Source: Phycisphaerae bacterium (GTDB taxonomy: Bacteria > Planctomycetota > Phycisphaerae > Phycisphaerales > Phycisphaeraceae). From it: DNA of 8,993 nt. Shown here one piece after another: positions 1 through 6,331 of the stretch. A program made the translations under genes and the position numbers. Each line of letters opens with the position of its first letter. Positions within the stretch are counted from its first letter, which is position 1. Where the stretch lies: contig NZCH01000030.1 in assembly GCA_002688155.1 (NCBI GenBank), positions 1-8,993 on the forward strand. Direction: 5' to 3'. The notes beneath the pieces are model-generated. The model saw nothing but the letters and a program-made list of their open reading frames with translations, did no database searches and was not told the origin of the DNA.

Positions 1-70
1 CGGTCAAGTCAGGCACGGTGCAGATCGTGTGGCCGTTGCGCTGAACTGAGAGTTGACTGATACGGATCAT
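1..70 (-). CDS. tupC: TupC, tungstate ABC transporter ATPase, N-terminal 23 codons only
   Basis: An ATG at 70 reading leftward opens a frame that stays open to the window edge and begins MIRISQLSVQRNGHTICTVP. That pattern (short beta strand, L-x-V-x-R, then a strand ending in DLT) is how ABC transporter ATPases normally start, just before the Walker A loop, which would lie outside the window. It follows tupB after 89 bp on the same strand, where the tungstate ATPase is expected. The frame is closed upstream by a stop at 95-97, so ATG 70 (or TTG 73) is the only sensible start. No clear Shine-Dalgarno is visible. Identity as TupC rests mainly on context; the fragment is too short to show Walker or signature motifs. 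The product would energise tungstate import at the inner face of the membrane. Confidence 0.72.
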   Translation of the reverse strand, partial: MIRISQLSVQRNGHTICTVPDLT

Positions 71-159
71 CAATGGGCGGTGGGAGGGGATGAATTATTC
101 AGATGCGCAACCGAGTGCACCTGTGGTGCTGCCGCTACGCGCGAACACTTAAGCATTTC
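71..159 (-). other. tupB-tupC intercistronic spacer
   Basis: These 89 bp separate the TAA of tupB from the ATG of tupC. All reading frames are interrupted. I see no strong hairpin followed by a T-run, no promoter-like pair of boxes and no purine-rich ribosome site in front of ATG 70. The spacing is loose for a transporter operon but contains nothing I can name. Confidence 0.5.
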
Positions 160-855
160 TTATTCCCGATTTTCGCGACTCAGCGAGACGATGACGATCG
201 TGACGAGCAGTGCGATGACGGTCAGGAGGATACCCATGGCCATGGCGCGGGCGAGTTCGCCTTTACCGGTTTCAAGTGCGGTGGCGGTGGCGAGTGTGCG
301 GGTTCGGCCTTTGATGTTGCCGCCAACCATCATGGCGATGCCCAGTTCGGATGCGCAGCGGGCGAACGCGGTGAGGACCGCCAGCGTCACGCCGACGCGC
401 GCTTCGGAAATAAAGGTGCACCAACGTCGCAGCGGGCCTGCGCCCAGTGTCCATGCCGTCTCGCCGACGCGGCGGTCCAGCGCCATGACCGCACCGTGCG
501 TGATCGACGCGGTGATCGGCAGCGCCAGCAGCAACTCGCCCGTCACGATCGCCCAGGGCGTGTAAATGAGTTGCATCATTCCCAGCGGCCCGCCTCGCGA
601 AAACAGCGAGTAACACACCAGCCCCACGAACACCGTCGGCAACGCCATCGACCCGCGGCAAATGACCACCACGAACTGGCGACCCGGAAATCGCACGCGC
701 GCGAGCATGGTGCCCAGCGGCACGCCCACAAGTGCGGCCAGCGTCACCGCAAGGCCTGAAACCCACAGCGTGCGCAAGGCCGCGTGCATGACCAGCGGGT
801 CAAACGCGGCCACGGTTTTGGATGCTTCGATGAGCCCGTCCCAAAGCAGCTGCAT
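160..855 (-). CDS. tupB: TupB, tungstate ABC transporter permease
   Basis: This 231-residue inner-membrane protein has about five hydrophobic segments (roughly residues 30-51, 60-86, 98-118, 152-176 and 203-226). It matches the TupB/WtpB-like permease type. The cytoplasmic coupling loop (GETAWTLGAGPLRRW, about 131-145) is the EAA-type contact with the ATPase. The stretch ELGIAMMVGGNIKGRTRTLA (about 170-189) followed by ALETGKGE is characteristic of tungstate-type permeases rather than ModB or CysTW. The start is ATG 855 in a TGC-ATA-type context with no strong ribosome site. It follows tupA after a 124-bp spacer and precedes tupC by 89 bp, so all three are probably one transcript. It would form the channel through which tungstate delivered by TupA crosses the membrane. 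The family call is secure; the metal preference (tungstate over molybdate) is inferred from family and from the AOR neighbour. Confidence 0.93.
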   Translation of the reverse strand: MQLLWDGLIEASKTVAAFDPLVMHAALRTLWVSGLAVTLAALVGVPLGTMLARVRFPGRQFVVVICRGSMALPTVFVGLVCYSLFSRGGPLGMMQLIYTPWAIVTGELLLALPITASITHGAVMALDRRVGETAWTLGAGPLRRWCTFISEARVGVTLAVLTAFARCASELGIAMMVGGNIKGRTRTLATATALETGKGELARAMAMGILLTVIALLVTIVIVSLSRENRE

Positions 856-937
856 AGGGAAATATTACACGAACGGTCGGATCATCTGACGCGATCTTCG
901 TTTGGGGGTGTTGAAATTCGGGTGTTGCGCGGTCCGC

Positions 938-949
938 CCGCTTCAGCGG
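938..949 (-). other. Stem-loop in the tupA-tupB spacer
   Basis: The 124-bp spacer 856-979 holds a perfect GC stem of four pairs closed by a four-base loop (CCGC at 938-941, GCGG at 946-949; the loop on the RNA is UGAA). A longer alternative pairing is possible between CCCGC at 937-941 and GCGGG at 951-955. No T-run follows on the minus strand, so this is not a standard intrinsic terminator. A stem directly after a binding-protein gene often stabilises or partly attenuates the transcript so that more binding protein than permease is made. That role is inference; only the inverted repeat is seen. Confidence 0.35.
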
Positions 950-979
950 TGCGGGGGCTGATTTGATGCGCCGTTGTGG

Positions 980-1918
980 TTACGGATCGAGGCGCAACGG
1001 GACGAACAGGGGTGCACCCGCAATCGTGAAGTCGCGAATGAGCCGCTGTGCATCGGGCGAGATCACAAAGTCGATGAATGTGCTTGCCAGTTCGTGGTTG
1101 ATGCGATCACTCTTGTCGGGGTTGACCGCCATGATGCTGTATGGGTTGCGCATGTGCTTACCGGTAAGGCGCATGGGTTGCAGGTCGATCTTGCCCTTGA
1201 ACTTGAGGTACGTGCCGAGATCGGTCAGCACGTAGGCTCGCATTTGGCTTGCCATGATGAGTGTGGCACCCTGGCCCTGCCCGCTTTCGACGTAACGGTC
1301 CCATTGCGGCGGCGTGTTTGCCGCTTTGTTGCCGAATCGCCACAGCAGCAGTTCTTGCTTGTGCGTACCGCTGTCGTCACCGCGTGAAATGAATGGGTGT
1401 TCACCGGCAGCGATCTGTTGCAACGCCTCAGTCATGTTGAGGCCGCGTACCTGCGCCGGGTCGTTACGCGGGCCGAGCAGTTCGAACGTGTTGTACATGA
1501 CGTGTTCGTGCCGCACACCGTGCCCGGCCTGCATGAACCGGTCCTCCGCTTCGCGCGCGTGTACGAGCACGACGTCTACGTCGCCGTTCTCGCCGAGTTT
1601 GAGCGCCTTACCCGTACCGGTCGCGAGTGTGTCGACGCGGGCGCCGGTTCGCTGTTCAAAGACCGGGATGAGCACGTCGAGCAGGCCTGAGTCGTTTGTG
1701 CTGGTGGTGACGGCAAGCAGGAGGACCGTGTTGCGGTGTTGGGCGGTTGTCGCCGATGAGTCATTCGAATTGTCGCAGCCAATCAAACTACATGCGACGA
1801 GCAGCACGATTGGCACGATGAACGTGCGCAGCCTGCGGTGAATAACACCACGGGTACCGCCTCGTTGAGGCGGGACTTGGGGTAAACGTACTGATTCGAA
1901 CGTCTGATTCAAACTCAC
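980..1918 (-). CDS. tupA: TupA, tungstate-binding lipoprotein
   Basis: This is the substrate-binding subunit of a tungstate ABC importer, 312 residues from a GTG at 1918. A hydrophobic stretch (about 32-47) ends in a lipobox, SLIGC, so Cys48 should be lipidated and the protein anchored outside the inner membrane. The mature domain opens with AVTTSTNDSGLLDVL (about 69-83), the anion-binding signature of the TupA family. It also carries SRGDDSGTHKQELLLW (178-193), another family hallmark. The GTG lies 8 bp after the stop of the MoaD-like gene and has a GGGG ribosome site just before it; the 30-residue stretch ahead of the signal peptide is longer than usual but no better start is visible. Related WtpA and ModA proteins bind the same kind of oxyanion; the TTS-type motif favours TupA. 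Linkage to an AOR strongly suggests tungstate as the ligand. Confidence 0.94.
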   Translation of the reverse strand: MSLNQTFESVRLPQVPPQRGGTRGVIHRRLRTFIVPIVLLVACSLIGCDNSNDSSATTAQHRNTVLLLAVTTSTNDSGLLDVLIPVFEQRTGARVDTLATGTGKALKLGENGDVDVVLVHAREAEDRFMQAGHGVRHEHVMYNTFELLGPRNDPAQVRGLNMTEALQQIAAGEHPFISRGDDSGTHKQELLLWRFGNKAANTPPQWDRYVESGQGQGATLIMASQMRAYVLTDLGTYLKFKGKIDLQPMRLTGKHMRNPYSIMAVNPDKSDRINHELASTFIDFVISPDAQRLIRDFTIAGAPLFVPLRLDP

Positions 1919-1926
1919 ACCCCGGT

Positions 1927-2160
1927 TTAACCCCCGTGCACGGGCGCCAGCACGGTCAGGTCGTCGTCGGGTGCGAGCTTGCGCGTCAGATCGCGTTCCA
2001 TGGCTGCGTTGAGCATGATCACGTGCGCGTTGCCGGCCGGGATGTCCAGTATGGCCAGGGCACTTTCGATTGAAGTACCGTCAGGCAGTTCAAGCACACC
2101 GCCTTCGGGTGTTTTAGATTTAAAAATGCCCGTGAGTTTGACTTTGATCTGCACGCTCAC
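1927..2160 (-). CDS. MoaD/ThiS-like ubiquitin-fold sulfur carrier
   Basis: This 77-residue protein has the beta-grasp layout of MoaD. An opening strand (VQIKVKLTGIFK) is followed by a loop, LPDGTSIESALAIL as the helix, VIMLNAA as the conserved strand with the N (usually NG), DDDLTVLAPVHGG at the end. The C-terminal Gly-Gly (76-77) is the tail that MoeB-type enzymes adenylate and convert to a thiocarboxylate. MoaD supplies the dithiolene sulfurs of molybdopterin. MoaD-like genes also occur beside AORs, where a dedicated role in tungsten-cofactor maturation is suspected. Its GTG start overlaps the TGA of the FAD gene by four bases, so translation is likely coupled. No MoaE or MoeB is in the window, so it would have to rely on enzymes encoded elsewhere. 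It could instead be a general MoaD or a ThiS; the context favours AOR-specific use. Confidence 0.87.
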   Translation of the reverse strand: MSVQIKVKLTGIFKSKTPEGGVLELPDGTSIESALAILDIPAGNAHVIMLNAAMERDLTRKLAPDDDLTVLAPVHGG

Positions 2161-3551
2161 GACCCCCCGACTCCCCGGTCGGCGACGAACACGGCGTGCT
2201 CTGCGCTGGGGGTGGCTGTGGCCTTGGCACCGCCGAACTGGTACTGACGCATCTTTGACGCCTTGCCGATCAGCGTCGTGTTACGCAGCTTGGCGGCGAC
2301 GCCTGCCGCGACGTATGGCCGGCGAATATCAAACGGGTTTTCTGCGAGGAACTCCTTCCACGGGCCCAGCGATGTTTGCGTCTGCATGATGCCCTTGGCC
2401 ATGCCCACGTCGGTGAGCATGCCCATGTCGTTCGCCTGGCCAACGAAGGTCGCGCCGGTGAGTTGGTCGCCGACCCACACAAGGCTGCGATACACGTTGC
2501 CGGTGGGGTTGTTCATCGTCATCGTGTCAGCGCCGCTTTGCCACTGGCCGAAGCTGGCGCACTGCAGACCACACACATCCAGAATATTCATCAACAGGCT
2601 GCCGGGATACTGTACGTTCTGCCCCGCCATGTTGGCGCCGGCGATGCGCCCGTGATCGACTGCGGTCGGCTGAATCGGGTGCACTTCGTCATCACCGAAG
2701 AGCACCGGCCCGCAGGCGATGTCACCACCGGCGTACACGTTCGAAATATTGGTCTGCATGCGGTCGTTAACCGGCACCGCGCCGCCCGTGCCGGCCGTGT
2801 GCTCGATGTCGCTGCCTTCGAGAAAGTCAACATTGGGCGCGATGCCCACGGCGACCACGACGACGTCGGCCTCGATTGACTGGCCGCTGGCGAGTTCGAT
2901 CTTCTTGGTGCCGCCGGCATCCGTGATCTTTGTTACGGTCGTGCCCGTGTGCACGTCGACGCCCTTTTTGCCAAGCCACGTCTCGGCGATCGCGGCCGCC
3001 TCGCCATTTAACATGCGGGGCAGGATCTGAGGCTCACGCTCGACGACCGTTAATGTCCAGCCGCGCTTGTACATCGCGTTGAGCATGATCATCCCGATGA
3101 ACCCCGAACCGATCATGGCGACCCGCGGCTTGGCGATGCCCTCGACCGCGTCGAGCACGCCTTGCGTGTGTGCCAGGTTCCACAACGGCGTCACGCCCGG
3201 CAGGTCCGTGCCGGGAATGGGTAACGCGACCGGTGATGAGCCGGTCGCGATCAGCAGGTTGTCGTACGCGACGGTCCCGCCATTGGACAGCGTCAGTTCG
3301 TTGGCGCTGGTATCGACCTTCGTCACGCGTGACCCGATGCGTGCGTCGACGTCGAGTTTTTTGAAATACGCGTCGTCGGCCGTCATCGTGTGCTCACGCA
3401 CTACCTGCCCGGCAAGCCAGTAGGGCAAGGCCATGCGCGAGTGTGCGGGCTCGTCGCACACGATCGTAATGGGCGAATCGTCAAACTGGCGGATCGTTTC
3501 GAGCGCGTTGGTCGCGACGGGTCCGCCACCGATGATGACGTGATGGGGCAT
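2157..3551 (-). CDS. FAD-dependent NAD(P)H-type oxidoreductase, probable AOR partner subunit
   Basis: This 464-residue protein belongs to the two-dinucleotide-domain (pyridine nucleotide-disulfide reductase-like) family. The N terminus carries the FAD-binding loop IIGGGPVATNA (6-16), followed by LLIATGSSP (99-107). The NAD(P) loop MIGSGFIGMIM (146-156) ends in a strand with VVERE (169-173), acidic as for NAD. The second FAD motif is NVYAGGDIA (271-279). I see no CxxxxC redox disulfide, so it is closer to NADH oxidase or ferredoxin/rubredoxin reductase types than to dihydrolipoamide reductase. Its position between the AOR gene and the MoaD-like gene matches the FAD subunit (AorC) of the Aromatoleum aromaticum enzyme, which lets that AOR reduce NAD. 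A homologous role here is inference. It starts at ATG 3551 with at best a weak ribosome site, 220 bp after the AOR stop, so it may have its own promoter or leader control. Confidence 0.92.
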   Translation of the reverse strand: MPHHVIIGGGPVATNALETIRQFDDSPITIVCDEPAHSRMALPYWLAGQVVREHTMTADDAYFKKLDVDARIGSRVTKVDTSANELTLSNGGTVAYDNLLIATGSSPVALPIPGTDLPGVTPLWNLAHTQGVLDAVEGIAKPRVAMIGSGFIGMIMLNAMYKRGWTLTVVEREPQILPRMLNGEAAAIAETWLGKKGVDVHTGTTVTKITDAGGTKKIELASGQSIEADVVVVAVGIAPNVDFLEGSDIEHTAGTGGAVPVNDRMQTNISNVYAGGDIACGPVLFGDDEVHPIQPTAVDHGRIAGANMAGQNVQYPGSLLMNILDVCGLQCASFGQWQSGADTMTMNNPTGNVYRSLVWVGDQLTGATFVGQANDMGMLTDVGMAKGIMQTQTSLGPWKEFLAENPFDIRRPYVAAGVAAKLRNTTLIGKASKMRQYQFGGAKATATPSAEHAVFVADRGVGGS

Positions 3552-3771
3552 GGGCTAACTTTCGTAATGATGGTGCGATCTGGTTGTGATTCGGTCCGTC
3601 GGGTTTGAACAGAAGGTCGTAATGGCCGCGAAGGTTTGACGCCGACGAATCATGCGGCCAGGAACATTTTTCACTTCCTGCACTGTGCGGCGTCAGTGAT
3701 TGTTCGGATTCAAATATTTTTGTATCAACACGACTCTGCGTGCTTCGCGATCTTCAGTTCAAAAAAATGTC
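3552..3771 (-). promoter_or_regulatory. Leader/spacer with nested inverted repeats before the FAD oxidoreductase gene
   Basis: This 220-bp non-coding stretch between AOR and the FAD gene is clearly less GC-rich than its neighbours. Immediately after the AOR stop, the minus strand has a run of seven T without a convincing hairpin before it. Farther along is an AT-rich block (about 3712-3728) that could hold promoter elements. Then comes a nested structure: TGACGCCG at 3637-3644 pairs with CGGCGTCA at 3688-3695, enclosing CAGGAA at 3659-3664 pairing with TTCCTG at 3675-3680; CACTG 3681-3685 and CAGTG 3694-3698 offer an alternative stem. A leader that could regulate the downstream FAD-MoaD-Tup genes is a fair reading, but I do not recognise the Moco riboswitch consensus or any other known class. 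Confidence 0.4.
3650..3667 (-). other. Possible five-codon upstream ORF (MFLAA)
   Basis: Reading leftward from ATG 3667 gives Met-Phe-Leu-Ala-Ala then TGA. It is preceded by AGGAAG at 3674-3679 with six bases between, a better ribosome site than that of the annotated genes around it. The ribosome site and the ATG sit inside the inner stem-loop of the leader (3659-3680), so its translation and the folding of the leader would exclude each other. The peptide is far too short to judge by homology and could be chance. Confidence 0.2.
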
Positions 3772-5607
3772 TCAGATTGCCGCGAGTCCCAGCTCGGCGA
3801 GTTTGTCGTTCGTGGGTGTGCCGTCCTCGTTCCAGCCACGTTCTTTGTAATAGATCGGAAGCATCACATCGAGGTTGACGGTGACGCCTGCGGAAGGCCC
3901 GTCGGTGTGTGGCGTCTCGCGCAGCCGTTTGGGCAGCCAATCGTCCTTGGCGGTGAAGCCGGCCTTGATGTTCCACATCTTTTCCAGGTTCCACGTGCGC
4001 TCGCCGACCTTGAGGAAGTCTTCGGTGGTGTATTCGATGCCGGTCGCCGCGGAAACAGCGGGCGCGAGCTGCTCAATATCCGCGCCGGCGAATGCAATGA
4101 ACAGGCATGCGCCCGTCGCGTCGTGCGCCGTTGATCGGTCCTGCTGGCCAACGACCCACTCGCTCTTGCCCTCGGTCGCGTGCGGGTCTATTCCCTCTGA
4201 CGTCTCGAAACCTGGCGTCCACGCGCGCAGGTGGCAGGCGCCACGGTTGCACGTCGCGTACGCCACGCCCATGCCCTGGAACCCGCGAGGGTCGTAGGCG
4301 GGGAACTCCTGGCCCTTACTTCCCATGAACACCTCGGGATGATTGAACTTGTCGCCCATGAGTTTGGACCCTTCCGCCAGTTCGTTGCCGAACCCTTCGC
4401 GGTAGGCAGTCGCCTCAACCATGCGCACCAGGGCATCGCCCGAGCCGAACTTCAGCGGCAACTCGACGTCGTCGTCGCCGATGACGCCGGTTTCGTAAAG
4501 TTCCATCGCGGCTGCGAGTGTGGCGCCCATCGAGATGGGGTCCATGCCCAGATCGTTACACAGCCAGTTGGCTTTGAGAACGGCGTCCAGATCGCCCACT
4601 CCGGTGTCGGCGCCCAGCGCCCACGCCGCTTCGTATTCAGGCCCTTCACCAGCGTTTTTCCAGTTGCGCTTGTGCATGTTGACCAGGAACTTGTCCGAGT
4701 GCTCGCCCAGCCGGCACACGCGCCCGCAGGCGATCGTGCACGCGAAGCAGGCCTTGTTCGTCACCATGCGCGTGTCTTTGATCGCGTTGCCGTTGAGGTT
4801 CTCCGCTTCTTCGAACTGGCCTTGTTTAAAGTTGCGCGTGGGCAGCCCGCCGAACAGGTTGGTCATGTCGATCGTCGATGCGGTACCCAGTTCGCCCAGC
4901 GCGGCGGTGGTGGCGTTTTCCGCCATCTCGTTGCGCATTGTCCACACCGCTTTCATGAACGCCTTGGGGTCGGCGATGTCGATCCCGCCCGTGCCGCGTA
5001 CGGCGATGGCTTTGAGGTTCTTGGAACCCATGACCGTGCCCACGCCGCTGCGGCCCGCGGCGCGGTGCTTGTCGTTCACGATGCACGCGTACTTGACGAG
5101 GTTCTCGCCCGCCTGACCAATGCACGCAATGCGCAGGCCGGGAATGCCCAGTTCTTCGCGAAGGCCGTCCTCTGTCTCCCACACGCCCCGGCCCCAGTAT
5201 GCCGATGCGTCACGTACCTCAACGTGATCATCGTAAATGTACAGGTAGCTGGGCTTGGGCGCCTTGCCTTCGAGGATGAGCAGGTCGTACCCCGCAAAGC
5301 GCAACTCCGGGCCCCAGTGGCCGCCGGAGTTCGACGTTGTGATCGCGTTCGTCAGCGCACCTTTGGTCACAACGGTGTACCGTGAGCCGCACGGCGCGGG
5401 CGTACCCGTCAACGGACCACACGCGAAAATCAACTTGTTGTCTGGCGACAACGGATCGACGGTCGGGTCCATTTCTTCATAGAGATAACGGTCAGCGAGT
5501 CCACGTGCGCCAACGTAGTCTTTGAGCCACTGCTCCGGGATGTCCTCGATCGTGCACTCGCCCGTTGTCAGATTCGCCCGTAATACTTTTCCAGTCCAGC
5601 CAGCCAT
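3772..5607 (-). CDS. aor: Aldehyde:ferredoxin oxidoreductase, tungsten-pterin catalytic subunit
   Basis: This is a full-length AOR-family protein of 611 residues, cytoplasmic, oxidising aldehydes to carboxylic acids at a tungsten bis-pterin site. The N-terminal cofactor-binding domain includes GWTGKVLRANLTTG (3-16), FACGPLTGTPAPCGSRY (61-77), SNSGGHWGPELRFAGYD (92-108) and the hallmark HRAAGRSGVGTVMGSKNLKAI (181-201). The proximal [4Fe-4S] cluster ligands are Cys287, Cys290 and Cys294 (CFACTIAC), with Cys501 in DATGAC. RGACHLRAW (455-463) supplies the histidine that corresponds to the active-site one in Pyrococcus AOR. ATG 5607 has a good GGGGAA ribosome site. It lies 97 bp after the ferredoxin-like gene. 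The closest described relatives by layout are the Aromatoleum AorB group; BamB-type benzoyl-CoA reductase and YdhV are less likely, judged by the partner genes. The natural substrate cannot be read from sequence. Confidence 0.96.
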   Translation of the reverse strand: MAGWTGKVLRANLTTGECTIEDIPEQWLKDYVGARGLADRYLYEEMDPTVDPLSPDNKLIFACGPLTGTPAPCGSRYTVVTKGALTNAITTSNSGGHWGPELRFAGYDLLILEGKAPKPSYLYIYDDHVEVRDASAYWGRGVWETEDGLREELGIPGLRIACIGQAGENLVKYACIVNDKHRAAGRSGVGTVMGSKNLKAIAVRGTGGIDIADPKAFMKAVWTMRNEMAENATTAALGELGTASTIDMTNLFGGLPTRNFKQGQFEEAENLNGNAIKDTRMVTNKACFACTIACGRVCRLGEHSDKFLVNMHKRNWKNAGEGPEYEAAWALGADTGVGDLDAVLKANWLCNDLGMDPISMGATLAAAMELYETGVIGDDDVELPLKFGSGDALVRMVEATAYREGFGNELAEGSKLMGDKFNHPEVFMGSKGQEFPAYDPRGFQGMGVAYATCNRGACHLRAWTPGFETSEGIDPHATEGKSEWVVGQQDRSTAHDATGACLFIAFAGADIEQLAPAVSAATGIEYTTEDFLKVGERTWNLEKMWNIKAGFTAKDDWLPKRLRETPHTDGPSAGVTVNLDVMLPIYYKERGWNEDGTPTNDKLAELGLAAI

Positions 5608-5704
5608 AATGGTTCCCCATGTTTTTGGATGGTGGTTCGTCGTTTCGTCAATCCACCGGTGTCATCCACCCACTTTCAGCGCGGTCGCTCTCTACCGGCC
5701 AAAC
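5608..5704 (-). other. Spacer between ferredoxin-like and AOR genes, with a short direct repeat
   Basis: This 97-bp gap contains two copies of ATCCACC (plus strand 5651-5657 and 5664-5670), each preceded by GTCA or GTC. They could also pair with GGATGGTGG around 5627-5635 to make a stem just upstream of the AOR ribosome site (GGGGAA at about 5613-5618). Such a stem could tune AOR translation relative to the small subunit. Only the repeats are observed; the function is a guess. I see no promoter or terminator. Confidence 0.3.
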
Positions 5705-6190
5705 TCAATTCGCCGCCGCCGCTTCACGGTAGTTCGCGTCCACGCGCTGCGCCCATGGCTCGAACCAGTCGCCAGGCCGGTCGCTGTCGACGACTTCGAT
5801 CGCACCCGTCGGGCACGCGGTGGAGCATGCCGGTTCGCCGCCGCAGAGGTTGCACTTGGCCGCCTTGTCCGTTTGCGGCAGCGTGTACACCGTGCCGAAC
5901 GGGCAGGCGATCGTGCACAGGTGGCAACCGATGCACACCTCGTCGAGTACGACCTTCGCGTTTGTGTTCTCGTCGATCACGATCGCGTTGACCGGGCACG
6001 CGTTCATGCACCACGCTTCATCGCACTGTAGGCACGTGTATGGCGCGTAACTGGCTTCCTCATCGAAGACGTTCACGCGGATCAAACTTCGCGAAGGCTG
6101 GAACGTACCGGTCTGCACCCACGAACAGGCCAGTTCGCACTGCATGCAGCCGGTGCACTTGTCAGGAACGATATTCAGACTCAATGACAT
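5705..6190 (-). CDS. Four-cluster polyferredoxin subunit of the AOR complex
   Basis: This 161-residue iron-sulfur protein has exactly sixteen cysteines, all in four cluster motifs: C12-C15-C18-C22, C53-C56-C61-C65, C86-C89-C92-C96 and C113-C116-C122-C126. That predicts four [4Fe-4S] clusters as in the DmsB/HycB/NarH-type electron-transfer family. There is no signal peptide or Tat motif, so it should work in the cytoplasm next to the AOR. It is the first gene of the minus-strand operon, with a GGAG ribosome site eight bases before ATG 6190. In Aromatoleum the equivalent AorA subunit links AOR protomers into electron-conducting filaments; whether this one does is unknown. The last 25 residues (DWFEPWAQRV then an Ala-rich end) are a plausible contact tail. 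It would carry electrons between the tungsten site and the FAD protein or another acceptor. Confidence 0.95.
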   Translation of the reverse strand: MSLSLNIVPDKCTGCMQCELACSWVQTGTFQPSRSLIRVNVFDEEASYAPYTCLQCDEAWCMNACPVNAIVIDENTNAKVVLDEVCIGCHLCTIACPFGTVYTLPQTDKAAKCNLCGGEPACSTACPTGAIEVVDSDRPGDWFEPWAQRVDANYREAAAAN

Positions 6191-6221
6191 AGACGACTCC
6201 AGCGCAATGGCGTCCAGGGCT

Positions 6222-6248
6222 CGTAATGAACATCATGATAGCATAACG
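6222..6248. promoter_or_regulatory. Candidate operator with ModE-like half sites
   Basis: CGTAATG (6222-6228) and CATAACG (6242-6248) form an imperfect inverted repeat (six of seven pairs) around a 13-base centre that itself contains ATCATGAT. The half sites resemble the CGTTAT/ATAACG arms bound by ModE-family molybdate/tungstate regulators, but the spacing is three bases longer than in the Escherichia coli modA operator as I remember it. The site overlaps the proposed minus-strand -10 box, where a metal-responsive repressor would act. No regulator gene is in the window. Confidence 0.3.
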
Positions 6249-6255
6249 GTTCTGG

Positions 6256-6274
6256 TGCAAAAAGGGATTTTGCA
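6256..6274. repeat. Perfect seven-base inverted repeat in the divergent spacer
   Basis: TGCAAAA (6256-6262) is followed, after the five bases AGGGA, by its exact reverse complement TTTTGCA (6268-6274). The 19-bp dyad overlaps the proposed -35 box of the AOR operon (6255-6260). It could be a protein-binding site for a dimeric regulator. It lacks a GC stem, so it is not a terminator for either flanking gene, and both flanking genes run away from it. Confidence 0.45.
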
Positions 6275-6331
6275 GCCACTTGCGGCTCCGCACGCATCGT
6301 GGGCCGAACCATACGTTTACGAGCGCCACCC

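Larger units (their letters stand above)
6191..6331. promoter_or_regulatory. Divergent promoter region between the AOR operon and moeA
   Basis: This 141-bp non-coding spacer must start transcription both ways. For the minus strand, a possible promoter is TTGCAC (plus strand 6255-6260) and CATGAT (6232-6237) with 17 bases between; the boxes match the sigma-70 consensus only in part. This would give a leader of about 35 bases. The region is AT-richer than the genes and contains two separate dyads listed below. I could not pick a convincing promoter for moeA on the plus strand. Confidence 0.45.

Noticed and set aside
103..759. Plus-strand open frame (218 codons) antisense to tupB
   Set aside because: The translation is repetitive His/Arg/Gln/Asp-rich and without domain character; the minus strand encodes a membrane protein with family motifs.
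980..1918. Phosphate or molybdate binding protein (PstS or ModA)
   Set aside because: The TTSTNDSGLLD and SRGDDSGTHKQE signatures and the TupB-type permease point to the tungstate family; PstS and ModA have different binding-loop patterns.
3764..3771. Run of seven T after the AOR stop as an intrinsic terminator
   Set aside because: No GC-rich hairpin immediately precedes it on the minus strand; only a weak three-pair option exists.
4231..5385. Long plus-strand open frame (384 codons) antisense to the AOR gene
   Set aside because: It is an antisense shadow made by GC-rich codon bias. The translation is rich in His, Arg, Val and Ala with no recognisable motif, while the opposite strand encodes a complete AOR with all cofactor motifs.
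3772..5607. Benzoyl-CoA reductase BamB rather than AOR
   Set aside because: BamB loci carry BamC-I-type partners such as HdrA-like and hydrogenase-like subunits; here the partners are a four-cluster ferredoxin and a single FAD protein. BamB cannot be excluded on motifs alone because the families share them.
6256..6274. Transcription terminator
   Set aside because: The stem is AT-rich and lies between divergent genes, so neither gene ends there.
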